DNA of 64,000 nt from Rotaria sp. Silwood1 (lineage: Eukaryota > Rotifera > Eurotatoria > Philodinida > Philodinidae), in the NCBI GenBank assembly GCA_905250075.1, contig CAJNOP010000281.1, positions 180,774 to 244,773 of the forward strand. Direction: 5' to 3'. Position 1 is the stretch's first letter. Each line of letters opens with the position of its first letter. Of the stretch, positions 36,741 to 47,228 are shown piece by piece. A program made the translations under genes and the position numbers. The notes under the pieces are model-generated. The model did not search any database. It had not been told where the DNA came from and saw only the letters and a program-made list of their open reading frames with translations.

Positions 36741-37418
36741 AAAGAAACATAGAATATAATGTAAGACAGCCCTAGTGAAGGTACTCATGGTGTACTCATG
36801 CTAGAAAATGCGCGAGATTACATCATTACTATTTGTCTTGATATTGTTTTCTTTATGAACATTTTATGCAACTTACATACTTTTAATCATGTTTCACAAA
36901 ATGGTATCTCTTTATTAGCAAATGGTGTAAACGTGTCGCTTTGTTTTCGTAATATAATGTAATTTGATTTTTAGCTGATCAGGATGATAAAAGTAGAAAA
37001 GAGAGAATTATGAAAAAGTTTCATGAAAACAAAATTAACCGGAAACGACATCTATTGAGAGTTTTCTTAACATTACACACAATAGAGACGAATCATGGAC
37101 TGTAAGCTAAACTATGATTCACTTCTAATGACTGACGACGAATCAACTCTTTTGTAGAAAAAAATAATAAAAAAACTCGTATCAAAGAGAATACACGTGA
37201 GCTTTATGTGTGCAAAAGTACTTTATGCACATCTGTACCATTCTTATCTAAACCTTTTTATTCTGTTTCTTGCAATGTCGTGACAAAGAAAGCAAAGTTA
37301 CTTACTCTCGTCTGAATATAAAAGCAAGATTTTTTTCTTCCTTTATTTATTTCACGTAAACTACAGAACATAACCGAAGTCAACGAAGATAAACATCTTT
37401 GTAGAGACAAAAATTTGA

Positions 37419-38399
37419 ATGGCTACTGAAACAACGGATGACAAATTAGATGCCTGTTGTCTCACTGAATATCGTCCATTGCCTGGGATTACAAGCGGAC
37501 AAATAATTAAGATCGCCGACATCGATACTTATTATATTTCAGGAAAAGATCAAGCATCGAAAGGCAAGGTGATTGTTCTGTTAACCGATATATTCGGTAA
37601 GTTATTCTTATTTACTCTTCAATGATCATCACGTGTTAACATTTGAATAGGATTGACGAAGAATATACGTATCATTGCTGATGAAGCGTCAGAAAAAAGT
37701 GGTTTCGATGTCTACGTACCCGATCTATTAAGAGGCGACGCAATTCACTCGTCATTTATGAAGAAGATGCCTGAAGAAGCTGGAGAAAAGATGTCCATTG
37801 GTGCAAGGGTTCGTTCTACTTAATGGATTGCTCGAAGAAAACATTTTTTTCTGTGATATAGCTTAGCTATGCAGGAGATCTCGTCACATTGTTAGGGCCC
37901 TGGTTGTTTCGTCATCGTCAATCTATCACTTTTCCTCTTGTGCAGAAGTTCTTTCAAGTATGTGACTATACCATTTTTTTTTCTTCTAACTAACTAAAAT
38001 TTACAATAGACTATTCGCTCGGAGAAAGGTGTAACGAGAATAGAAGCTGTTGGCTATTGTTTCGGTGGTCTTTACGCATTGTTGGCTGGTGGTCCACTTC
38101 ATCTCGCTGACGCTATTGTCGGTTGCCATGTCTCACTGACCAATAAAACTCACTTTGAGCAACTTGAAGTGCCTGCCGCCTTCGCTTGTGCACAAGAAGA
38201 CAATCAATTTTCAGACTCTCTTCGAGCAGAGGCGGAAAAAATTCTCGCTCGCAAGTCCGAGTTACCTAGCAAGTTTCTGATCACGAAAGGCACGGTTCAT
38301 GGTTTTGCGTCTCGACCTAATCCAGACAATCCCATCGTCATGGCCGCATTTAAACAAGCCAATGATCTAATTGCAGAGTGGGCTAAAACTCATCTCTAA
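37419..38399 (+). CDS. Dienelactone hydrolase family protein
   Basis: Four exons: 37419-37596, 37651-37808, 37862-37957, 38010-38399, with introns of 52-54 nt and GT-AG ends. The product is 273 residues, the usual size of the family. An alpha/beta-hydrolase core is visible: KVIVLLTDIFGLTKNIRIIAD near the N-terminus, the nucleophile motif GYCFGG with the catalytic Cys, the acid in FACAQEDNQF, and the His in GTVHGFASRP. All three triad residues are present and the frame is intact. Family members hydrolyse dienelactones or other small esters and lactones; no signal peptide, so cytosolic. The gene is common in bacteria, fungi and plants, with some animal members, so acquisition by transfer is possible but not shown. 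A large telomere-like hairpin lies ~180 bp 3'. Confidence 0.9.
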
Positions 38400-38580
38400 T
38401 TATCATATTATGTCACTTTCGTTGTAACCTGTTTGATTTATATACACCGAAGTGCTTTTTTGTCAGAGAAGTATTATTATAAGAAAAAAATACTATCAGA
38501 GCTTACATTAAACTGTCAACCACATCAAAATTAGTGCCTTCCAAAAATATATGCAACAATGTAGTAGGTTACTTTTGAAA

Positions 38581-38724
38581 GTGAGGGTGAGTGTGAATGT
38601 AAGTGGATTCTCAATCCGTCCACACCCACACCACATCCATCCACACCCACCCACACCAACACGCACACCCACATTCATATCCACGTCTCTCAACCACACC
38701 AAACCACACCCACACCCACATCCC
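38581..38724. repeat. Telomere-like hairpin 18 (long C-rich arm)
   Basis: Short left arm GTGAGGGTGAGTGTGAATG, loop near GGATTCTCAATCCG, then ~105 bp of CCACACCCACC-type repeats. Mirror image of the asymmetry of hairpin 4. Confidence 0.85.
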
Positions 38725-39070
38725 AAGTGGTTGTAGGAAATATATCGAGCTTACGGAACTGTCACCTGTGGGCACCCTATAACCGAAGATAGCCGAAGGG
38801 CAGGGTATTCTTATTCTTCTGAATTTCGAAGATGAACAGAATAGCTGATTTCTTACGCACTTGATTTAATGTAAAATTACACGCAATTCTTTTCAACGAT
38901 TATGTTGCTAAACAGTTGCATATGTTCTCCATGTATCAGAATTTCTTGTTCTCAAGCACGATTTGCGCAGTACTCATAATCGTACTCGTACTCGAAAAAG
39001 TTCGTACTTGCCTAGCTCTGCAACATGCTACAAAATCGAGTCATACTTGACAATTTTGACCATTAGATTT

Positions 39071-39938
39071 TTATTTACGAGCAAAATGCATGTGATATTC
39101 GGAATGAGCATAAAAAACTGAGTCAAATAACATATGTTTCACTAAACAGTAATTTTTCATTAAGGGTGTGGGTGTGGATGTAGTTATAGATTAAAAGAAA
39201 ATCCACATCCACACGTATACCTCACATCTACACCCACACCCACATCCTATTGTCTCAACAATAGGAAGTGCACTATCGACAGATTATCAAACATATTGTA
39301 AGCTATGAGACACTCAACATATGAGTAATATAAGTCCCATTTTTTGCTCGAAAGGTGTCGAAAAAAGTGATTTATTGATTAATTTCACCAAAAAAAGTAT
39401 AATTTCTAAATTTTTTCGTTACATTTTTTGTCTGAAAAATAGATAGAAGTTCTAATGTGATTTCATGGTGAGACTAAGCCGGAAATGCTGGAACGATAAA
39501 ACTGTCTTTGTACTATTCATGAATTAGAAAGAAGATGAATTTTTATCATGGCACTTGGAAATATCAAGTTCTTAAACCTTTCCCTTGCAAAAGGCAAAAA
39601 AAGACGAAATTTCGTAACGGGCGATATTTTAAATCTTTAATTTGATGAAGCTAGACTCGATCAGAAATGATCTGATATTCTAACAGTTTGCTAAAAACTA
39701 AACAAATTTTGCATGCAACATTTATTTCTATGTTACTTTGTTTCTTACAAAAATACTTAACTTTTATCTACTCTAAAAAAAAAATTTCCTTTTTCTTTTG
39801 GAAACTGCGTAACGCATGGCCACGTCGCTGTGGTCTCCCCAGGTGAAATTTCAACAAAAATTATTTTAGTGAAACATGTTATTCGACACAGTTTTGTATG
39901 CTCATTCCGAATATCACATGCATTTTGCTTGTAAATGG
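39071..39938. repeat. ~870-bp inverted-repeat structure, ~75-bp arms
   Basis: The left arm (39071-39150, starting TTTACGAGCAAAATGCATGT) and right arm (39855-39938, ending ACATGCATTTTGCTTGTAAA) are inverted copies with few differences over ~75 bp. The interior is AT-rich and non-coding. Hairpin 19 lies just inside the left arm and hairpin 20 starts at the outer end of the right arm. It could be a DNA transposon remnant; no clear target duplication was found. Confidence 0.65.
39163..39248. repeat. Telomere-like hairpin 19
   Basis: Left arm AAGGGTGTGGGTGTGGATG, loop with GATTAAAAGAAAA, right arm TCCACATCCACACG and CACCCACACCCACATCC. Confidence 0.85.
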
Positions 39939-40009
39939 TGGGTGTGAGTGTCAGTGTCGGTCTTTTATTAGCCAACACGCTCATGCACCCACCCACACTA
40001 ACACCCTCA
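39936..40009. repeat. Telomere-like hairpin 20
   Basis: Left arm GGTGGGTGTGAGTGTCAGTG, loop TCTTTTATTAG, right arm CACCCACCCACACTAACACC. Confidence 0.8.
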
Positions 40010-40032
40010 ATGTGAAGTTCTTTTAATCGATG

Positions 40033-40290
40033 TAAATATGACAGATCATCAACGACGACCGATTAAATTATTGAGTGGTTACGAGATCGTTTGTATCAAC
40101 ATGCTCGATCATGGACAGAGTGTTGAACGTTCGAGTGTGGATTGGCTAATCAACAAAAAAGAACGGCTGAACTTGATTCACTCCTACGGTACTTTCGTCA
40201 TCTCGTTCAAATCGATGGTTTCGTCCGAGACAAACTCAAACGTGATGTTGACGAAACAATGAAAAAAAATGAGTGCATGTCAATATAAAA
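40033..40290 (+). pseudogene. Possible coding remnant, unrecognised
   Basis: Codon-like, less AT-rich sequence. One frame reads IIEWLRDRLYQHARSWTE and, after a stop, QQKRTAELDSLLRYFRHLVQ and DGFVRDKLKRDVDETMKKNE, an amphipathic, believable protein style. I cannot name a family. It lies ~170 bp upstream of the AprA-like gene but is not joined to it by any splice pattern I could see. Confidence 0.3.
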
Positions 40291-40464
40291 TATTTTGAAT
40301 CTTGTCATGACACAAAAATCCAGCCAAAATATTTGTTGAGTGTCGAATTTCAACGCTTGAAACTTGATCATCTCAAAACGTATGATTGTGTTTGACTAGC
40401 TCACTTTACACATCTTCTGAATAAAAACAAAACAAGAATTACAGTCCTGTCACCATTTTCAAAT

Positions 40465-42948
40465 ATGTATCGCGTCGTGTGCGTGATGGTCTTCGCCTTA
40501 GCAGTGATGCTACATACAGTCAGCTCCACGCCGCTCGACGACTATGTTAATACACCGGATCCACATTTCGGCTGGAAACGGATTCAGACATATCCGTTTT
40601 CCACGTACACACTCTATGTGCTCAATATGACATCCCAACAATGGTTCGACTGTATATTAGTAGCAAGAAAAATTTCTTGATAGATCTATTTATTTTTTTT
40701 TCCAAGTCTTGTTCTCATCTCGACCCATCTGGTGGCACTACATGGTTATTACAGTTCCAAGAGTACTTCGACGTTCAAATATTGCTTTTTTGTATATCAA
40801 CAATGGCGACAACACGGATTCGTAAGTTTGCATGACGAAATAGAGGGAAATGATAGAACAATTCAAAGTTGCAATGATTCTCTCGGAAAAAAAATGAGAA
40901 GCCGCTTCTATCGAGTGTTTAGACATCTTGAGACGTTCGAGACTGATATATAATTATGCCATCGATCAAAATTGTAGACTCAAATATGTTTATATTGGTG
41001 CTTTTCAATTAGAGTGCCCACTAATAGTTCCGTAACAACATTTGCTGTGATTACGGGTAGTGTTGCCGTCGAACTTCGACAAATTCCCAATCAGCCAATT
41101 CGATTTACGGTAGGATCTATTATTTAAAGCGTTCCATGTTCACAAAACTTCATTCATTGAAGGCTGACCCAACAGAAAAGTCTCGTAAAGAAGATGCAAT
41201 TATCGTATGGACTTGGAAAACATTTATTGAAGAGAATGGGAGTAATCCATATATTCTTCTTCGTATGCCAATGACGAAGGTATATCAACTGGATAGTTTA
41301 ACAAATATTCCCTACATTCTAGACTACACTTGAGATTCTTCTATGTAAAACCGTGACAATTCTTTTCGACTTTATCGAAACTGAAATGTTTACTTGTACT
41401 GTCTTTGTAACAGTCATTTCTCATCCCGTGTATGAGGCGTTTTTAAGTTACTTTAACTTAACCACATCTTCAACAAATCATAGGCTGCCGTACGAGCCAT
41501 GGATGCAACAGAGGAGTTATTAAAGCAAGACGGAATACCAGTGCCAAACAACTTTGTCGTTGCAGGAGAATCCAAAGTAATTAAGTGTATTATGAAAATA
41601 TCCGATTGAATTATTTTCCATTGTAGCGCGGATGGACAAGTAAGTATGTCAGAGGCTGCATTCATTATAGATATAACTCATCAAAATAGCTTGGACGACG
41701 GCTGCTGTGAACAACAATCGTGTATCGGCTGCTGTTCCTGTCGTCATGAATATACTGAATCTTCAGAAGGTAGAAATGAGAGAAATACATGAATAATACT
41801 TCTTTGATTCTGCTGGTTTATTGATATAGAACATGATGCACCATTATCAAGTACGTATAAATTACACTGTTGTTTAAAACAAACTCGATAGCATGTTTAA
41901 AGTCGTTAGCCGGATGGTCGTTGCTCTCGATGATTATTACAAGCTGAATATCACGACTTACCTTGAAAATCCCTATTTACAGAAATTAGCCAAAATCGTC
42001 GATCCTTATTGTAGGATACTCTTCAATTCATCAATAAGATTTGATTTTGATTTTTCAGCCTACTTTGATCGATTTGCCCAAGTAAAATTGTTTCAAATAG
42101 AAGCAGCTGATGATACATTGTTTCTACCGGATAGCGAGGTATCATTGACTTGAATCGAACAGACATATTGATATTTTCGTAGGATTTGTATTGGGATGAT
42201 CTACAAGTAAAGACGGGTGGTTCCTATCTCAGGTAGGAGGTTGTCTGGTAGGAAAAAGTAAGAGTCGAACATATCAAGACGCATTGATAGACGCATTCCC
42301 AATAATGGACACAACATAGAGGGATATGAAGGAAGTCTTCAAAGTTTTTATTTGAGCGTTGCTGATGTAAGTCAATATTTTATTTGCATGTTTTTGATGA
42401 CTGGACAGTTTAGAAACAAATTCTACCTTCATTCAAATGGACACGAACAATAAATCAAACGCACGGGAAGATTCGTGCAGTTATCGATTTTAGTGCTGGC
42501 CAGCCCAAGCCGATCAATGTCACCGCCTATCAAGCTCGAACTATTAACGGCACAAAGTAGAGAATATATATAAAAGCGACATATTCTCATTGAATGTTTA
42601 TTTCACAGGCGCGATTTTCGAGAAACGAAATTAGATCCGACTACCGGCAAGGAAATCCCCAATCCTATTACTTGGTTGAATATGCCTGTTAAAATTGAAG
42701 TTAAACGAATATATATTATCATCGAAGTACTCCTTTGTCTCTTATAGGCGCAGACTGATACGTCGATTACCTATTCATGCATCGGACCTATCCCACCGAG
42801 TGGTTACTGGGATGGCATGTTCATTCAAGTGACATTTCCTGGACGTGATAGTACAACATTAGATTTGACCACAGAAACGCTCATCTTGCCCAATGCTTAT
42901 CCAGTGGATCCATGCACAGGTGAAGCCTGTCATGGTAGCCTTGTCTAA
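40465..42948 (+). CDS. PhoPQ-activated pathogenicity-related / AprA-type protein, 15 exons, one frameshift
   Basis: Exons: 40465-40651, 40707-40821, 41013-41109, 41163-41279, 41484-41576, 41627-41639, 41690-41769, 41830-41850, 41903-42010, 42059-42138, 42183-42232, 42291-42366, 42414-42556, 42609-42687, 42748-42948. A signal peptide (MYRVVCVMVFALAVMLHTVSS) is followed by TPLDDYVNTPDPHFGWK. Family landmarks follow: SSRPIWWHYMVITVPRVLRR, IVWTWKTFIEEN, the nucleophile elbow VVAGESKRGWTTWTTAAVNN, SAAVPVVMNILNLQ, IPNNGHNIEGYEGSL and YWDGMFIQVTFPG. This is the PhoPQ-regulated family (Pfam PF10142), secreted alpha/beta-hydrolase-like proteins of bacteria that also include the Dictyostelium proliferation repressor AprA. 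Exons 6 and 8 are only 13 and 21 nt. In exon 9 the frame slips at 41921-41923 (AGWS, then ALDDYY one frame over; one extra T would give AGWSFALDDYY), so the copy is frameshifted unless the base is an assembly error. Confidence 0.8.
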
Positions 42949-43145
42949 TTGATCTTTAAAACCCTGATTTAATATATAAATTTCTCAAAATAAAGGATGC
43001 ATCGTGAAAGAATGAACGAATGGTATTCAAGAACTGAGAAATAGGAATTCCTAAACTATTGGGAAACTATCAACGAAGTCATCATAATTCTTTAGGGACT
43101 CGTGGAATTGGTCCTGAATTTCCTTACAGTTGCACGATTCTCATG

Positions 43146-43290
43146 AGTGGGTGGGTGTGGGTGGAGGTAGGGTGGAGGTGGGGGTAGGTGTGGCTGTGGC
43201 TGTGGGTGGGGTGTGGGTGTGGGTGTGGGGTGTGTGGATGTGGGTGTGGTTGAAGAGATCCATACACCCACAGACCCACACCCACAATCA
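43146..43290. repeat. Telomere-like hairpin 21 (largest G-rich arm)
   Basis: About 105 bp of nearly uninterrupted GGTGTGGGTG-type repeats with many GGG/GGGG runs, loop GAAGAGATC, then a short right arm CATACACCCACAGACCC. The G-run density gives strong G-quadruplex potential on the plus strand. It sits between the AprA-like and PARP genes. Confidence 0.85.
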
Positions 43291-43395
43291 AAACTGAGAA
43301 AAGTTATTTTACTAGACATAAATAATGCAGCTTGTAATTCATTTGCACGTGAAGTTATCATCGATCATAGAAATGCACTTGGAGATGATGATGAT

Positions 43396-44724
43396 ATGAT
43401 GAACTACGAGTTGCCTTCATTAACGGCTAAATGGTGTTGGCAAGATGATGATGATAATGATGAGAAAATCTATGATGAAAACCATACACGTCAAATTGAA
43501 GACAAATTTCAACATTATTTGAAAACATCTACCATATTACCATCGGTAATTCCTGTAGATAATTTAAAAAGTGGTACTATTGTGAACCACAGTATCCATT
43601 TTCTGCCTAATTTGAAGCAATTATTGACAAGTAATAGAAGTGCACTAGATGATCACCTTGTCTGTGGATATCAAATGAGAGAAAGTACTGGCTATAAACG
43701 AGATATCATTCGCTATCCAGTGGTACAAAAGACTCAGTCAACACCTGTTACTTATTCTCCTAAACCATTGGATCTATATAGCTTGCAAATGGTAACAACT
43801 AACGACGATTGGGATATTGTCAGTATCAGCAGTGAAGCAATAACTGAAGCTGAAATAGCAATTAGAAAAGCAATTGTCTCTGCCACTATTTCGGAACAAT
43901 ACTCCGTCAATCTGGACAAAGACATCGATGTACATAAAGAACAAAATAAATCTATTGCAACTCAACAACAAATTCAAATTAATTTTCAACAAGAATGTTC
44001 GGAACAACTACCAATGATATTAAAAGGTTTGAAACCAAGTGTACAAGAAGCCAAATTAAAAATTACTTTATACGCTCATGATATTTTGAAAATGCAAGTA
44101 GATAACGATGATGAATTGCGCATACCTAAAGAATGGAGTGATCAAAAAGAAGGATGCCACTTAGTTGAAATTCCTAGAAATGATCCTACCTTCACTCGTA
44201 TTGAAAACAGTATGAAAGAAACTATGAATAATGTGAAAATCGATAAAATCGAACGAGTGCAAAATGTACGCATGTGGAATCATTATGTGTTTCGTCGTCG
44301 AGAACTTAGAAAAGAACTGAGTATTATGCCTAATTTACAAATTGAAATAGAACTATTTCATGGAACGCGAACGACACCACCAAGTGAAATTTACAATGGT
44401 GAATATAGCTTCGACATGACATTTAGTACAAGTGGTATGTGGGGTATCGGTGCATACTTTGCTAAAAATGCTTCATATTCTTGCGGCAGCTATGCTTATC
44501 AATTACCGAATGGAAAACGCCAAGTATTTTTAGCCCAAGTTTGAACAGGAGACGTATATGATTGCCAGAGTGATCCATCTTTGCGTCGACCTCCGAAGAA
44601 AAATGAGACAGTGTCTGGTCCACGATATAACAGTGTATCAGGCGATACAGGAGGCAGTAAAGTTTACATTGTGTATGAAAATCGTGTGGCTTATCCAACC
44701 TATTTGATTACTTTCACTTTATAA
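43396..44724 (+). CDS. PARP-family mono-ADP-ribosyltransferase-like protein, one in-frame TGA
   Basis: The frame is open from 43213 but its first ~25 codons are telomere-like hairpin sequence, so I choose the Met pair at 43396 as start; a missing 5' exon is also possible. The N-terminal half is acidic and unrecognised. The catalytic domain begins near RIPKEWSDQKEGCHLVEIP, then IDKIERVQNVRMWNHYVFRR, the NAD-binding ELFHGTRTTPPSEIYNG (first-position His) and GIGAYFAKNASYSC (second-position Tyr). A TGA at 44542-44544 follows FLAQV. The same frame continues without interruption for 59 codons, TGDVYDCQSDPSLRRPPKKN, then YNSVSGDTGGSKVYIVYENR and VAYPTYLITFTL, the normal C-terminal end of PARP domains, before TAA. 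No Glu is seen at the third triad position, as in mono-ADP-ribosylating PARPs (TIPARP/PARP14 type). The TGA removes the last beta strands unless read through or corrected. Confidence 0.85.
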
Positions 44725-46065
44725 CTTTTAAAAACTTCCATTGGACTTGTTTTTTCATACATGCTTGAATCTGTAATGGTTAAATTATGTTTTTCAACAA
44801 AATAAACAACAAGATTTGGATAACAAAGACTCCTTCATTGAGTTGCACATTAGAGAAGGAAATACACATTCTATATTGAAATAAAAACACTTTTAACGAA
44901 ATCCTTATCGGATTAAAATCCAAAACACGATGAAGTTATTTTCAGCATGATAGCAAAACTTCGCCATATCTGTCACAACACATCATAGAAATCGTAAGTC
45001 AGGGGTGTGGATGTATAGGTGTGGGTGTGGTGTGAGTGACTGTGGTTATGGATCTAGCGATACTTATTACGTACATCCACACGCACACGCATACACCCTA
45101 TTCTCAAGTGCATGTTCCAAAGAATATGGATCTCCAAATGATCGTACGGTTTATTGTAATAAAATCCAGTATATATACCCTTCAATTCAATTGTTTATGT
45201 CTTTCTATTCTAAATGCCAACAAAGATGTGATTGATCAATTACAAAACTTGATCGAATCAGAGAAGTTACTTTTTAATTATAATATGAATTGTATTTACA
45301 ATAATATTGTTTTCAAATAGAATCGATCTTGATTTATCAATTGTGAATGATTTGCTTTACATAAATATCAAATGTTTGTTTATCCAGAATAAAAACTATT
45401 TTTGCAATATAAATTATTTGAAATTTTGTTTTGATAAATATGCTGATTTACATGGTTTTTTTAAACTTTTGTATGAGGCAATTTGTATTGCATGAAGAAT
45501 GAACATCTGAATCATATTTATTTTCTTTTATTTTGAAATTTATTGATTGATTAATAAGTTGTATTATATGCTGAAAGAAATTATCATTTGTCAGTAGATT
45601 GTTACCATTGGATATTTCGAATTAAAAGTATCTGATTAGCATCAGTTAGTAATAATATTAGTCAAACTTTAATTTCGAATTTACTACAATTTGAAATTAA
45701 AATTACACAAACAATGCTATTTGGGTGCTTTTTTCAAATAAAGCATTGATAAAAATCCATTGTTTAATCTTCGACTACATAGTCAAACATGAAACCAGAG
45801 ATTCTTAAAAAATTCATTTTTTTCATTAACTCATATTTTGTCATGAACACGTTAATAGAATTGTGAAAAGCGCTATTTTCTGATTTTTTTGAGTTGTATA
45901 ATTGAAATTTAAAAGTGAATGTGTTTAACGAAATATTAGTGTTACGTTAGAGAAGCAATAGATAGATACACGCATGTAATTATTGATTTTGCTTTTTATT
46001 GAATAAATTTCAGAAATTTGATATTAAACTCGCAAGATAAGATTAATCGAGTTTAAATTGATCAA
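44725..46065. other. Intergenic with one hairpin
   Basis: AT-rich. Several short frames around 45005-45495 are shadows of repeat or AT-rich sequence. No gene recognised. Confidence 0.45.
45002..45107. repeat. Telomere-like hairpin 22
   Basis: Left arm GGGGTGTGGATGTATAGGTG and GTGGGTGTGG, loop GATCTAGCGATACTTATTAC, right arm ATCCACACGCACACGCATAC. It lies ~280 bp 3' of the PARP gene. Confidence 0.75.
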
Positions 46066-46520
46066 CTATAAGCTGTTGGTGGATAGTTTTCGAAGTGCGT
46101 CGAGATCTCTGTCAGCATTTGGCGTACTTCTCGAGCAAATACTTGTCAATTTGGTGTCTGTTAACCACATTTGCCATCGTGCACCCACTGGAATGGCGCC
46201 GAAACCACACATTGATCCTTGCAAGTTTGTACGGACGATAATTTGCGCACCAGCCACGGTGCCCTGAATGATAAAATGTCACATTCAACACAACAATTTC
46301 ATTTGTTTTTTTTACTCACTTTGAATGCCTCATCCACTTTCATGGTCATATCGGCATAGCCCATGAATGGATTCGATTGCGTTGTACTTGTAGCAATTAC
46401 ATGTCCAATAAAGATAATCGGTGTTCGAGCAAAATCATCGCTTAATGATGGCGGAAATATGCATGAACAACAAATGGTTGATCCAACAAGTCCATAAAGC
46501 AGCAAAAATGAAAGAAACAT
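46066..46520 (-). CDS. Small secreted TIMP/NTR-like protein
   Basis: Two exons, 46520-46320 and 46263-46066, with a 56-nt intron whose donor is GTGAGT. The spliced product is 132 residues. It begins with a signal peptide (MFLSFLLLYGLVGSTIC) followed directly by a Cys-Ser-Cys, as in TIMPs where the mature N-terminus is Cys-x-Cys. Then come IIFIGHVIATST (the first beta strands of an NTR/OB fold), GTVAGAQIIVRTNLQGSMCG, RWQMWLTDTK and LTSICSRSTPNAD, each fitting NTR-domain spacing. Vertebrate TIMPs inhibit metalloproteinases through the free N-terminal Cys; whether this one does is unknown. The product is short for a full TIMP (N-terminal domain only). The frame is intact. Confidence 0.7.
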
Positions 46521-47228
46521 TTAGCTATTCAGTGATAAAAGCGAATGTAGGTGTGCAGAATAATCAAGACAGAATAGCGAAGAATAAAGTGCACAACGCA
46601 TTTTCATCGCAGCGGTGTTATGCAAATCTGAGCAGCACAGCAATGAGTCGAGTAAATATTTGCGCAGAATAATGAATCTTAATGCCCTCAAATAACATAT
46701 TTATCGATAGAGGCTCCGTTTAGAAGGTCTGAGTCGACGAAGAACCAATTTTCGTTCGAGCATACTTACAACAATCCAAAAGTAAAGGTGGAGATATTTT
46801 AATTTCTTATAAAAAGCCTTAAGAAACTTTCTCTCTGTATAGTTTGATAGTGAAAACAATGCTCTATTTTTTCTATGTTATTGAATCATTCTTCAACTAA
46901 TATCACAAGAAGAAATTTTCGATAAGATCTGTTTTGTTATCATATGTACTGATTGTATTAGGTTATATTTTCTCTTCAATATGTATCCTTTTTTTGTTAT
47001 TCTCTTTGTTTTTTTCCTCTCTTTTTTTCTCGTTTCCTACAATGCCTAGGAGTCCATGACGTAGGTGAATTATAAAAAAATTCAGATTTATATCCATTCT
47101 GACGAGAGAACATCCCCAACTGTCAAAGCGCTTTTCGGATGAGACTATTGACATTCGATCAGTCTTGGTGAGTAGGAAAAAGCCTGTTTGGGTTCGATTT
47201 TCTGGTCTTCTCTTGCCAAGTTACGGGT
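46521..47228. other. Intergenic
   Basis: Upstream of the TIMP-like gene; no gene recognised. Confidence 0.4.

Larger units (their letters stand above)
35433..37418. other. Intergenic, repeat-bearing
   Basis: No gene recognised. Two further copies of the GATCTTGTA-type palindromic repeat (listed) lie here. Confidence 0.45.

Noticed and set aside
38760-38815. Small inverted motif (CACCCTATAACC ... GGGCAGGGT) as an RNA gene
   Set aside because: Stem too short and no tRNA- or snRNA-like features; it lies next to hairpin 18.
43092-43361. Frames coding PHPHP/TPTPT or VGVGCG stretches over the hairpins
   Set aside because: TGTGGG-like repeats are stop-poor in several frames. The composition is dictated by the repeat, not by a protein.
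44542-44544. TGA in the PARP as selenocysteine
   Set aside because: The position is not a catalytic Cys in the family and I saw no reason for a SECIS-type element; a nonsense change is simpler.
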